Shown piece by piece: positions 8,652 through 17,211 of a stretch of DNA of 64,000 nucleotides. The stretch's first letter is position 1. Every line of letters begins with the position of its first letter. The notes under the pieces are model-generated. The model saw nothing but the letters and a program-made list of their open reading frames with translations. It made no database searches and had not been told where the DNA came from. The DNA is from Paucisalibacillus algeriensis (GTDB lineage: Bacteria > Bacillota > Bacilli > Bacillales > Amphibacillaceae), in the NCBI RefSeq assembly GCF_000577245.1, contig NZ_CBYO010000022.1, positions 248,001 to 312,000 on the forward strand, in the 5' to 3' direction. A program made the position numbers and the translations under genes.

Positions 8652-9191
8652 ATGAACTGCTGGAAGTCTGTTAACTTAGATAAACAATACGGAATTAAAT
8701 GGATTAATTTAATATCTATATTTACAGCCTTATTGTCATTTATCATATTAAACGTACCATTTTCCATATTTCACCAAGATACTCAGATTAACGAATCAGT
8801 AATCATCCTATTTTTGGTTGCAATCATTTTATTACCAACCCTTCATTCATTTATGCATATTTTACCATTACTTTTACTAAAAAGACGAATAAATTTAATA
8901 ATAGTAAGAAAAAAAGCTTTACCGTTTTTTACTTTCTATACCAATTCTCATATTAGTAAGAACAGTTTTATCATTTCAGCTCTAGCACCAACTATACTGA
9001 TTACGATACCTGGTATAATTACAACATTACTTTTCCCAAGTATCTATATTTATTCTCTATTACTAACATCATTAAATATCGGGATATCCTTTCTTGATTT
9101 TCTAACCATACGCATTTCTCTAAAAGCACCTAAAAATGCATTTGTTGAAAATGGTGATGAAGGCTTTGATATCCTGCTAAAAGCAAACTAA
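8652..9191 (+). CDS. DUF3267-like membrane protein
   Basis: Protein of 179 residues with four or five hydrophobic helices (about 18-38, 50-72, 108-130, 132-155). The layout resembles DUF3267 putative membrane metallopeptidases, which carry HExxH in a helix. Here the corresponding place reads HSFMH (near residue 67), so the catalytic Glu appears replaced by Ser. The start ATG follows GGAGG by nine bases. It ends in a terminator, so it is a single-gene unit. Function unknown; peptidase activity is doubtful. Confidence 0.6.
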   Translation: MNCWKSVNLDKQYGIKWINLISIFTALLSFIILNVPFSIFHQDTQINESVIILFLVAIILLPTLHSFMHILPLLLLKRRINLIIVRKKALPFFTFYTNSHISKNSFIISALAPTILITIPGIITTLLFPSIYIYSLLLTSLNIGISFLDFLTIRISLKAPKNAFVENGDEGFDILLKAN

Positions 9192-9222
9192 GAAGGTGTG
9201 TTTATAACACTCCTTCTTTTTT
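9191..9222 (+). terminator. Terminator after the DUF3267-like gene
   Basis: AGAAGG-T-GTGTT (9191-9202) pairs with AACAC-T-CCTTCT (9206-9217), followed by TTTTT. Stop codon and stem are adjacent. Confidence 0.75.
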
Positions 9223-9363
9223 ATACTATCCATATATTGAATTTTTTGTTACAGTATTTTATAGGTAACTAGTTTACTAGCTTTCACTTTATGAATGATA
9301 ATTATCCTTTAAGCATAATTATCTTTGTTAGAATATTTAGGTTCCCCGAGGAGGTTGTAAGAT

Positions 9364-9549
9364 ATGATTATTATTTTTCTATTTTACGCATTCATCATTT
9401 TATTCATTTTCAATACATTAGCAGATAAATTTTGTACAAAATTAGAAATGAATGCTACCAAACAAGCAAGAGTTTTCCGTGTGATCAATATAATGATGCT
9501 TATCTTACTCGTTTCCTCTTATATAAAAGTATTAAATGTAATGCTTTAA
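9364..9549 (+). CDS. Small two-helix membrane protein, unknown
   Basis: 61-residue protein with a hydrophobic helix at about 1-18, a charged loop containing CTKLEMNATKQAR, and a second helix at about 41-58. A good GAGGAGG sequence lies before the ATG. It sits alone between the DUF3267-like gene and prsA. I do not recognise a family; the clean ribosome-binding site and two well-formed membrane segments argue that it is translated. Confidence 0.6.
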   Translation: MIIIFLFYAFIILFIFNTLADKFCTKLEMNATKQARVFRVINIMMLILLVSSYIKVLNVML

Positions 9550-9669
9550 GAGAAACATTAAATGTGTAAAATGTAAGTAATTCTGGCATTAAGCTATATT
9601 TTTACAGTAAAACTGTGGTATATTAATCATTAGCCAAGAAGTAACAATAAGATTAGGAGTGTGGCTTGT

Positions 9670-10548
9670 ATGAAAAAACTAACAATCGCAGCAACAATTA
9701 CTGCTGGTGCTTTACTACTTTCTGCATGTACTGCTGATAAAGATGAATCTAAAGCAGATTCTGAAGTAGTTGTTGAAACAAAAGTAGGAGACGTAACAAA
9801 AGAAGACTTCTACACCGAAATGAAGGACTATATTGGCGAGAGTGCGCTTTACAATATGGTTGTTATTAAAGTATTAGAAGATAAATACGAGGTTTCAGAT
9901 GAAGAAGTAGATAAAGCTGTTCAAGAAGCAAAGGACGCGCAAGGTGAAATGTTTTCTATGTGGTTAATGCAACAAGGTTACCCTAATGAAGATGCATTCC
10001 GTGAACAAACATACCAAAGACTTCTTCAAGAAAAACTTGTTTTCGAAGACGTTGATGTTTCAGATGAAGATGTAGAAAAGAAATTCAATGAAAAGAAAGA
10101 AAATGGTGAACTTGAAATCCGTGCGAGTCATATCTTAGTTGAAGATGAAAAACTAGCAAATGATTTAAAGAAGCAACTTGATGAAGGTGCAGATTTTGCT
10201 GAATTAGCGAAAGAAAACTCTACAGATGGTTCAGCTGCAAGTGGTGGAGATTTAGGTTACTTCCCTAAAGAAAAAATGGTGAAAGAATTTAGTGATGTTG
10301 CATTTAGTTTAGGCGAAGGTGATATCAGTGAACCTGTTAAATCCGAATTTGGCTACCACATTATTCAAGTAACGGATATACCAACTTTTGATGAGAAGAA
10401 AGAAGAAATACGTAAAGAAATTGCTACGGAACAAGTTGATTATGCGGCAGTCCAAGAAAAAATGGACAAGCTTTTAGAAGATGCTAAAATTGACGTTAAA
10501 ATAGAAGAATTCAAGGATATTTTCACAAAACCGGAAGCTCAAGGCTAA
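9670..10548 (+). CDS. prsA: PrsA foldase lipoprotein
   Basis: Extracytoplasmic peptidyl-prolyl isomerase and foldase of 292 residues, needed for folding of secreted proteins at the membrane-wall interface. Signal peptide with lipobox LSAC (Cys 20). The rotamase domain (about 132-222) starts at ASHILVEDE and includes [10 protein letters not shown]-like GGDLGYF and [10 protein letters not shown] start at ATG 9670 because AGGAG is ten bases upstream; the GTG at 9661 overlaps that site. A strong terminator follows. Confidence 0.95.
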   Translation: MKKLTIAATITAGALLLSACTADKDESKADSEVVVETKVGDVTKEDFYTEMKDYIGESALYNMVVIKVLEDKYEVSDEEVDKAVQEAKDAQGEMFSMWLMQQGYPNEDAFREQTYQRLLQEKLVFEDVDVSDEDVEKKFNEKKENGELEIRASHILVEDEKLANDLKKQLDEGADFAELAKENSTDGSAASGGDLGYFPKEKMVKEFSDVAFSLGEGDISEPVKSEFGYHIIQVTDIPTFDEKKEEIRKEIATEQVDYAAVQEKMDKLLEDAKIDVKIEEFKDIFTKPEAQG

Positions 10549-10561
10549 TTAATATTACATG

Positions 10562-10604
10562 AATAAGGGTCTGTCACCATATTGGGGACAGACCCTTATT
10601 TTTA
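10562..10604. terminator. Terminator after prsA
   Basis: AATAAGGGTCTGTC (10562-10575) pairs with GACAGACCCTTATT (10587-10600), with T-rich flanks. The GGTCTGTC/GACAGACC core resembles hairpins scattered in many Bacillaceae genomes. Confidence 0.88.
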
Positions 10605-10651
10605 CTTTAGGAAACTGTAAATTTAATCAATAACAGCAGTCTCTTTTACGA

Positions 10652-10843
10652 TTAATTTGTTGCCTCATTTTTATGACGTTCTTCGCGCTCTTCTTCCATT
10701 CTCTCTATATACACTTGCCCTTCTCGTTCAATATAGTGATTTTCAAGCTCCCTCTCCGCACGCATTGCACGAAAAGCCATATAACCACTAAAGAAAATGA
10801 ATAAAATCATCATGAAAACCCACCATGGCATTCCTAAAATCAC
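10652..10843 (-). CDS. yhaL: YhaL-like sporulation membrane protein
   Basis: Single-pass membrane protein of 63 residues: PWWVFMMILFIFFSGYMAF near the N-terminus, then a charged helical tail ending in EREERHKNEATN. It matches YhaL, a SigE-controlled sporulation protein placed between prsA and yhaM in B. subtilis. I use the GTG at 10843, eight bases after GGGGG; the ATG seven codons earlier has no ribosome-binding site. Function within sporulation is unknown. Confidence 0.75.
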   Translation of the reverse strand: MILGMPWWVFMMILFIFFSGYMAFRAMRAERELENHYIEREGQVYIERMEEEREERHKNEATN

Positions 10844-10921
10844 GATTTTAACCCCCTTGTCCATAACTACTTATTTCATATATATGTACAAGGGGTATGA
10901 ATCATTACAGGAAAATCGTTA

Positions 10922-11863
10922 CTACTCAAATGTAGGTTTGTAAAAGGCACGGTTATCCATCGCAAATATGCGCTCGGTGAATTCCCCAGGCTTTATTTTA
11001 TCAAGGGATCGGTTTAACATATTCATTTTTGCATCAATTAAATCAATAAAATGTAAAAGTTCCGCTTCTCTTACTAAGGGTGGTGTTGGACTCCCCCATT
11101 CTGCCTTTCCATGATGGCTTAATACTAAATGCTGCAAGATTAATACTTCTTCTCCTTCGAGCTTTAATTCTCTCGCCGTCTGACCGATTTCTTCCACCAT
11201 AATGGGGATATGTCCTAGTAATTTCCCTTCTAATGTATAGGTTGTTGATATTACACCAGATAACTCCTTTAGTTTCCCGATGTCGTGTAATATAATTCCT
11301 GCATATAATAAATCCTTATTAACTTGAGGATACAGTTGACATAGTTCACGAGCAATTTTTAACATACTTACAATATGATGTGCGAGGCCAGAAACATACT
11401 CATGGTGATTTTTAGTGGCAGCTGGATACAGTAGCAATGGTTCTTGATACTTTTTAATAATTGCCCTCACAATGCGCTGTATGGTGGGATTCTTCATTTC
11501 AAAAATTGCTTCCGTTAACTTCTCCATTAATTCTTCCCGTTCAACAGGTGCCTTCTCAATAAAATCTGATACATGTACGCCATCCGTTGTTTGTGCTAGT
11601 CGAATAGAACTAATTCTCATTTGTGCTTTACCACGAAACTGGTTTATTTCACCAGTAATACGGATAATTTGTTCTTGAATAAAAATTGCTTCATCTTCCC
11701 CAGTAATATCCCATAGCTTAGCTTCAATTTCACCAGTAGCGTCACGTAACATTAACGTTAAAAATGGCTTCCCATTACTTGTAGTTCCTTTTATTGATTC
11801 TTTAATTAGAACGAATCCTTCAAATGCATCCCCAATTTGATAGTTCCCAATGCCTCTTTTCAT
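10922..11863 (-). CDS. yhaM: YhaM 3'-5' exoribonuclease
   Basis: 313 residues: N-terminal OB-fold (about 10-95) and C-terminal HD domain (about 155-290). HD-type metal residues H162/H163 and HD at 193-194 ([10 protein letters not shown]), then [12 protein letters not shown] near 252-263, match YhaM. In B. subtilis it trims RNA 3' ends and single-stranded DNA. It follows yhaN here but with a GbsR-like gene inserted between, unlike the compact yhaO-yhaN-yhaM unit in B. subtilis, so it may have its own promoter. Confidence 0.95.
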   Translation of the reverse strand: MKRGIGNYQIGDAFEGFVLIKESIKGTTSNGKPFLTLMLRDATGEIEAKLWDITGEDEAIFIQEQIIRITGEINQFRGKAQMRISSIRLAQTTDGVHVSDFIEKAPVEREELMEKLTEAIFEMKNPTIQRIVRAIIKKYQEPLLLYPAATKNHHEYVSGLAHHIVSMLKIARELCQLYPQVNKDLLYAGIILHDIGKLKELSGVISTTYTLEGKLLGHIPIMVEEIGQTARELKLEGEEVLILQHLVLSHHGKAEWGSPTPPLVREAELLHFIDLIDAKMNMLNRSLDKIKPGEFTERIFAMDNRAFYKPTFE

Positions 11864-12030
11864 AACTTGTTCCTCCCCTTCAACAGAAATAAGATTGACA
11901 TGTTCTTAGAAAAACACGCATTCGCTCGTCCCTTGCAAATGTCTAAGTTTCTCTCCTATGCAGGATAGAAAAAATTTGTATAATTTCCTATCTGCTAAAA
12001 AGGCGACCAGTCAATCTCAGTTCTATATTC

Positions 12031-12576
12031 TTATTTGTTTTTTGGTATATATTCGAATATCTTTCCGGATTCAATAACGTGAATAAATTTCATCAACCAA
12101 TCATAATAGTTTTTCGCGTATTCCAACCGTTCTATATCACGCTTTATTTTCTCTCTTAGCTCTTCATCTTCTGTAGTAGTTAAGATCTTTTGTAATTCGT
12201 CCATTGCCTCATCCGCTTCTTCAATGTTCGACTCTGTTAGTCTCCTCCAACGTCCTCCGAATAAAGATGTAAAGGACTTATACCAATCTTCTTCAGAAGT
12301 GTAAAGATCCTTACGTATTCCTTTTTTATAGGTTGATTCAACCATCTTCATATCAGAAAGCGTTCTTACCCCAGTAGACATACTTGTCTTACTCATTTCA
12401 AGTGCATCTCGCATATCATCTAGCGTCATTGGTTCATCAGCGAAATAAAGCACACCATATAGTCTACCAATCGATGATGTTACACCATACAAATTCATAT
12501 TTTTAGCAATGGTTTGGATAAACTTTTCAATGGTTTCATCGTGTTTTTCCCATTCTCTGCTTTTCTTATCTTCCAT
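12031..12576 (-). CDS. GbsR-type MarR-superfamily regulator, second copy
   Basis: Winged-helix regulator of 181 residues. The DNA-binding part LTLDDM-like TLDDMRDALEMSKTSMSTG (about 50-70) and the KKGIRKDLY wing are closer to B. subtilis GbsR, the repressor of choline-to-betaine conversion, than the copy at 7546. No bet genes are in the window, so its target lies elsewhere or is unknown. Start ATG 12576 stands nine bases after GGGGGG. It interrupts the yhaM-yhaN pair, suggesting insertion or rearrangement. Confidence 0.85.
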   Translation of the reverse strand: MEDKKSREWEKHDETIEKFIQTIAKNMNLYGVTSSIGRLYGVLYFADEPMTLDDMRDALEMSKTSMSTGVRTLSDMKMVESTYKKGIRKDLYTSEEDWYKSFTSLFGGRWRRLTESNIEEADEAMDELQKILTTTEDEELREKIKRDIERLEYAKNYYDWLMKFIHVIESGKIFEYIPKNK

Positions 12577-12711
12577 CAAAGGATGCCCCCCATTAGCTAG
12601 ATGTACAAACCCTTAAATAGTATAGTAGCTATATCACTTACTTCAAGTATTTTCGTACAATCCAGTTCACTACAGGAAAAATTAATTTTCCATTTAACAT
12701 TTAATTTACCA

Positions 12712-15684
12712 CTAATTTTCCACTAATGGTAGTCTATTTGTCAACTGGAGTAAGTTTTTGTCATGAAATTCTGCGATTACCTCTCGATTGCATGTAAACA
12801 GGAGAATTTGATGACGACCTGATACTTCCTCTAAAATAGAAATCATCCGCTTCTTTCGGGTATCATCAAAATGAACAAATGCATCATCAATCATAAAAGG
12901 TAAATGCATTGATTCACTCATTACTTCGCTAATTGCGAGTCGAAGTGAAACATACAATTGATTGATGGTTCCTTGTGATAGTTCTTGAACAGTAAAACGA
13001 AGATGATCGATTCGTTCAACTGAAAAAGGTTTGTTTTCGGTTGGTGGAATAACTTCGATATATAAACCATTTGTTAACTGCCTAAAGAAATAATTAGTTT
13101 TCGCAATCACTTTTGATAGGTACTTATCACGATAGTTCTCCTTTGTCTCCTCAAGCAAATCCTTGGCTATTTTATATACTGCCCACTGCTTAGACAGTTT
13201 TATGAATTTTTCTTTTTCTAGTTGGAATCTATGCATGGTTTTGGAATAGGTCTCAGATGATTCTAGCTTTTGAAACTCTACGATAATATTCGCCAATTGT
13301 TGTCGATTTCTTTCCTGCTCTTCTTCCAGCTCATGAATTCTAATTTTCAGCTCATTAATTTCAAGATCTAAGGTCCTTTTCTTGGGAGGATTTGAAACCA
13401 TATTCTCCCATTCTTTCTCTGAAAAGTAACTAGCATAATATCTTAAAATCTTCTCAGAAGCAGTACGGATTTCGTTTTGTTCTCTTAGTTCTTTAGCCCT
13501 CTGGTAAAACTCTTCTTCGTTTTGAGCTTTAGCGAAATCAAATAAGGCCTTCATTTCTTTTTCTACTGTTTCACAATTCGTAATCAATTCTTCAAGTTGT
13601 TTCGAATTATCTTCCAACAACTTAGAAGTTCGGATAATTTGTTTTTCTCGATCTTGATAAGTCTTAATTTCATAATCTAGAAAATCTAATTTACTTAATA
13701 ACGATTTCGCATTTATTTTGAAACCATAGTATTGGAAAAAGGTATCAATTTTAGAATGGTAACTAGTTAATGTCCCTTTAAGCTCGCTTTCTTTCTTTCT
13801 TAGGTCATCTATATTTTTGATCAGGTGTAACAGATCTTTTAATGATCGATACAACTCTGGCCAATATACTACTTCTACATTTTCTAAGAATGGATAATTT
13901 GCAATATGATCCGATGCAATCCCGCGTATACTAGTTTCACGTTCCTCCAGTAATAATTTCTGATGGTGAAGCTTTCTAAGTTGAATAGAAGTATCTTTTA
14001 ACTTTTCCTCTAAAAACTCTAACTCACGATTATTTTGTTGATCTACACGGAGATGGCTTTCCGCTCTTAGCATATCATCCTCTGGAACGGTATGTGTTTT
14101 ATTTGAAATGGCTGATTCCTTCAGCATTATTTCCAATCTGGTAATCGATTTCTTTCCTAGTACCCACTGTACAAATCCTAGTACAATGCTAATACCGGAG
14201 ATATTGAAAAGCATTGGTATTTCAGCTACAAAACCAACAAAGCAAAATATCAGTCCGATCAAGACACTTAATCCAAGCCACAATGCAATGTTTTTATTCG
14301 TCTGTTCCTTCATTTTGGTCCAGTTTTTATGTTTCTGGACATTTTCTTGTTGGAGAGCATCAAGTAATTTATTTTCCTTATGGGTATTAATTATTTTCTC
14401 GAACTCTTTTCTCTTATCATTTGATAATAGAGATTTCTCCAAATTGTTACATTCACTTTCAATCCGACCATACTCAGATTCCTGCAGATGAATAGTTTCT
14501 TTATTGGTTTCCTGCTCATGTTTGATATCTTCTAAATTCCTTTTTATATCCTCCCATTGCTTTTCCAAATGAAATGGGAGATATAAATCTTCCAATATTT
14601 CTTTATCTAGACTAATATTTAACATCATTATTTCTGATTTCAAGTCTTTGTTCAGTTCATCTATTTGTTTCTGGATACGCAGAAGTTCTCGTTCGTTTTC
14701 CTGGTAGTTAGTATACTGCGAGTGAATAGTTTTAGCTTCGTCAATAGGGAAATGCTTATTTTCATACTCAAGTTCCTCTTTCTCTTCTAAGAACTTAACT
14801 TTATTATTCATCCTAACCTTCATATCGCTCTTTAATGGTAAGAGCTTTCCTTTTAAAACTTCATATCGTTCCATTCCGCCTTCTGGAAATGATAAATCTT
14901 CAGGAAAAGCTTTTAGACTACTTTGGTAATGAATATACTCCTCCACTTCAGGTAAGGCTTGAATCATTTTTTCTAGTTGATACTTTCTTTCTTTTTGTTT
15001 CTTAATAGTCTTAGTATGTTGTTCAATAGTTGACTGTAATTCTATAATGGCATTTTTTTTCGCCCGATAAGTTGCCTCTTCTTGTTTTTGCTCTAACAAT
15101 TCATGTTGCAGTTCCTCGATTTTTGCAAGTTGCTGATTTATGATTGGAATTTTTCCATTAGGTTTAAAATAATCACCAAGCTTTTGTTCCAGTCTTTTTT
15201 CAACTGCATGAATTCGAATTGAACCTGTTAGACCAATTCCTAACAACACCTCACTTATATCCTCCTCTGTTATCTCCTGTAATTTACTTAAGTCAAGAGC
15301 AGAAAAAGAAAAGATAGAGCGATATGTTTTTTCATCTATCCCAGAAAGTCTCGAGAGTAGCCAAGATTCGCCGTGTTCTTCTCCATCAGGAGTATAGCAT
15401 AGTGCAGCCCCATTTCGAGTATCCCCTAAACGTACAATGGTATATTGGCCTACTTCTTCATCAAGAATCGTTAATCGACCTCCCATTTTACTACTAGTTT
15501 TAGGTTGAAAGAATCTCCGTTGTTTTGGTGGCATTCCAAAAAGCATAAATAATAGAAATCGTTGAATGGTTGTTTTACCAGACTCATTCCCCCCGAAAAT
15601 AGCAATAAATGATTGGTCGGAGAAGTCCATTTCATAATCAACCCATTTTCCAAATCCATAGATAGTAGCTCGAAGTAGTTTCAT
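12712..15684 (-). CDS. yhaN: YhaN, SMC/Rad50-like ATPase
   Basis: 990-residue ATPase with split nucleotide-binding ends and long coiled coils. Walker A GGNESGKTT is at 31-39, the signature LSQGT near 900, and Walker B FMIDDAFVHFDD near 930. Unlike Rad50/SbcC, the middle has two hydrophobic segments (about 466-482 and 490-510), so the coils may be membrane-tethered, a feature of this family. It pairs with nuclease YhaO just upstream (9-base gap). The pair resembles SbcCD/Mre11-Rad50 and is thought to act on DNA ends. Confidence 0.92.
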   Translation of the reverse strand: MKLLRATIYGFGKWVDYEMDFSDQSFIAIFGGNESGKTTIQRFLLFMLFGMPPKQRRFFQPKTSSKMGGRLTILDEEVGQYTIVRLGDTRNGAALCYTPDGEEHGESWLLSRLSGIDEKTYRSIFSFSALDLSKLQEITEEDISEVLLGIGLTGSIRIHAVEKRLEQKLGDYFKPNGKIPIINQQLAKIEELQHELLEQKQEEATYRAKKNAIIELQSTIEQHTKTIKKQKERKYQLEKMIQALPEVEEYIHYQSSLKAFPEDLSFPEGGMERYEVLKGKLLPLKSDMKVRMNNKVKFLEEKEELEYENKHFPIDEAKTIHSQYTNYQENERELLRIQKQIDELNKDLKSEIMMLNISLDKEILEDLYLPFHLEKQWEDIKRNLEDIKHEQETNKETIHLQESEYGRIESECNNLEKSLLSNDKRKEFEKIINTHKENKLLDALQQENVQKHKNWTKMKEQTNKNIALWLGLSVLIGLIFCFVGFVAEIPMLFNISGISIVLGFVQWVLGKKSITRLEIMLKESAISNKTHTVPEDDMLRAESHLRVDQQNNRELEFLEEKLKDTSIQLRKLHHQKLLLEERETSIRGIASDHIANYPFLENVEVVYWPELYRSLKDLLHLIKNIDDLRKKESELKGTLTSYHSKIDTFFQYYGFKINAKSLLSKLDFLDYEIKTYQDREKQIIRTSKLLEDNSKQLEELITNCETVEKEMKALFDFAKAQNEEEFYQRAKELREQNEIRTASEKILRYYASYFSEKEWENMVSNPPKKRTLDLEINELKIRIHELEEEQERNRQQLANIIVEFQKLESSETYSKTMHRFQLEKEKFIKLSKQWAVYKIAKDLLEETKENYRDKYLSKVIAKTNYFFRQLTNGLYIEVIPPTENKPFSVERIDHLRFTVQELSQGTINQLYVSLRLAISEVMSESMHLPFMIDDAFVHFDDTRKKRMISILEEVSGRHQILLFTCNREVIAEFHDKNLLQLTNRLPLVEN

Positions 15685-15693
15685 ATTTTCACC

Positions 15694-16920
15694 TCATTCC
15701 TTTAAAAGTTCGTGCATGATTAATTGCCGTGCTTCATTTTTTATTTGTTCTTCCTCTTCTATGGATAGGGAATCCATGTAAACTCTTGCTTGCTTATGTT
15801 GGAATAAATCACTGACATGATCTCGAATCGGAAAACTTTCCACATTCGCAAGTAATTCCCCGATAAAATGTTCACCCATTAAGCTACTTTCCTCTATTGA
15901 AACGATCTCCTGAATGGTGGTTCTATAAATATACATCCAGATTTTTTGATTTTGAAACCTCTCATTAACAATCTCAATAATCTCTTCTATTAAATTTGCG
16001 CTTTTCCATCCAACTGTAGTTGATTTCTTACTTTTAAGCGTTACTTCTAATAATTGAGGCGTAATTGGATTCAAAGCCTGCAATTCTTCTGTGATAAATT
16101 GTTCAACCTGATGGATTGTGTCACAACTCGAAATATCTAGAATCATTTGATTGTATTCTATTGCCTGTAGTGGTATAAACTCTATGGAGTGTTTGCCTTC
16201 TGCCAACTCCACATAATAGCATCCTTTTTCTCCTATTTCTTTACGATTTCTTCCTTGAATATTTCCAGGATAAATAATCAAAGGTTGTTCTTTCAGTATT
16301 GCACGTTTATGTATATGACCTAGTGCCCAGTATTCAAAATCTGCACTAGCTAATTCACTAAGTTGAAAAGGTGCATATGTATCGTGCTCAGTATTACTTT
16401 CCAGGCTTCCATGAAGAGTTGCAATGTGAAAAGGAATATTGCTACTTATCTTCTTATATTCATTCACCTTTTTTGAAGTCACAGCACGATTCTCATAACT
16501 GAAACCATAGATTGCTGCTAAGGGAATATTCTTTTTTTCATAAATAAAGGATTGAACTTGCTCACTAGTAAATACATGAACATTTTCTGGATAAGTAATC
16601 GGATATATATTACCTTCTATATAATCATGGTTACCATATGATAGATATACTTTTATTTCGTGTCGTTGTAGTTCTTCAAAAGCATTTCTTAAACTAATTT
16701 GGGCTTTCAGGCTTTGTTTTTCATTATCGAATAAATCGCCGACTAGTAAGACAAAGTCTACTCTCTTCTTAATGGCTATTTTTACTAGATTGTCTAAGGA
16801 TTTAAATGTGCTATTTCTAATTTCTTGAAAGAGTGTCTCGCCAATATCTGATAAACCTTTAAAAGGGCTGTCTAAGTGTAAGTCTGCTGCATGGATAAAG
16901 GATATTTTCTTGTCCAACAT
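15694..16920 (-). CDS. yhaO: YhaO, Mre11/SbcD-like nuclease
   Basis: Calcineurin-fold metallo-nuclease of 408 residues. Metal motifs are in order: ADLHLD (about 12-17), GDLFD (61-65), GNHDY (about 96-100), and GHIHKR (about 198-203), with a HIATLHG motif near 167. It is the likely nuclease partner of YhaN. First gene of the yhaO-yhaN unit; a LexA-like box sits 41 bases upstream, so it is probably SOS-controlled. DNA-repair function is inferred from fold, partner and box. Confidence 0.93.
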   Translation of the reverse strand: MLDKKISFIHAADLHLDSPFKGLSDIGETLFQEIRNSTFKSLDNLVKIAIKKRVDFVLLVGDLFDNEKQSLKAQISLRNAFEELQRHEIKVYLSYGNHDYIEGNIYPITYPENVHVFTSEQVQSFIYEKKNIPLAAIYGFSYENRAVTSKKVNEYKKISSNIPFHIATLHGSLESNTEHDTYAPFQLSELASADFEYWALGHIHKRAILKEQPLIIYPGNIQGRNRKEIGEKGCYYVELAEGKHSIEFIPLQAIEYNQMILDISSCDTIHQVEQFITEELQALNPITPQLLEVTLKSKKSTTVGWKSANLIEEIIEIVNERFQNQKIWMYIYRTTIQEIVSIEESSLMGEHFIGELLANVESFPIRDHVSDLFQHKQARVYMDSLSIEEEEQIKNEARQLIMHELLKE

Positions 16921-16960
16921 TATCCCTCCTCTTTTGTTTTATTTTACCAGAAACACAATA

Positions 16961-16974
16961 CGAATGCACGTTCG
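16961..16974 (-). promoter_or_regulatory. LexA (DinR) box upstream of yhaO
   Basis: On the minus strand the site reads CGAACGTGCATTCG, one mismatch from the Bacillus SOS consensus CGAACN4GTTCG. It lies 41 bases before the yhaO start and overlaps the region where a promoter is expected (a TAAAAT box follows on the minus strand). My recollection is that yhaO-yhaN-yhaM belongs to the LexA regulon in B. subtilis, which fits. Confidence 0.7.
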
Positions 16975-17006
16975 TTTGTATATTTTGTAATTCTTCTAGC
17001 AATGTT

Positions 17007-17035
17007 AAAAACCGCTTCTCTCAAAGCGGTTTTTT
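17007..17035. terminator. Terminator between yhaP and yhaO
   Basis: AAAACCGCTT (17007-17016) pairs with AAGCGGTTTT (17024-17033), with T runs on both strands. On the minus strand it would end transcripts from the yhaQ-yhaP unit. Confidence 0.8.
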
Positions 17036-17159
17036 AGAGAATCACGTTATATTTTCTTAGCCAAACCAGACTTTCACTTTCATTTACTGCGAACAACGTT
17101 TCTTTTTTTGAACTATTGAATTGGGGATCACTAGCTTACATGGCATTCGTAATTAGCCT

Positions 17160-17188
17160 ATCGTTATCCTCAATTTAAGGATAACGAT
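17160..17188. repeat. 11-bp inverted repeat downstream of yhaP
   Basis: ATCGTTATCCT and AGGATAACGAT flank a 7-base spacer, 24 bases past the yhaP stop. It lacks a T run, so it may be an mRNA-stabilising hairpin rather than a terminator. Confidence 0.55.
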
Positions 17189-17211
17189 GATTGCACTATC
17201 TTCATTCGAAT

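Noticed and set aside
14108-14491. 127-codon plus-strand frame inside yhaN
   Set aside because: Shadow frame opposite a convincing coiled-coil gene.
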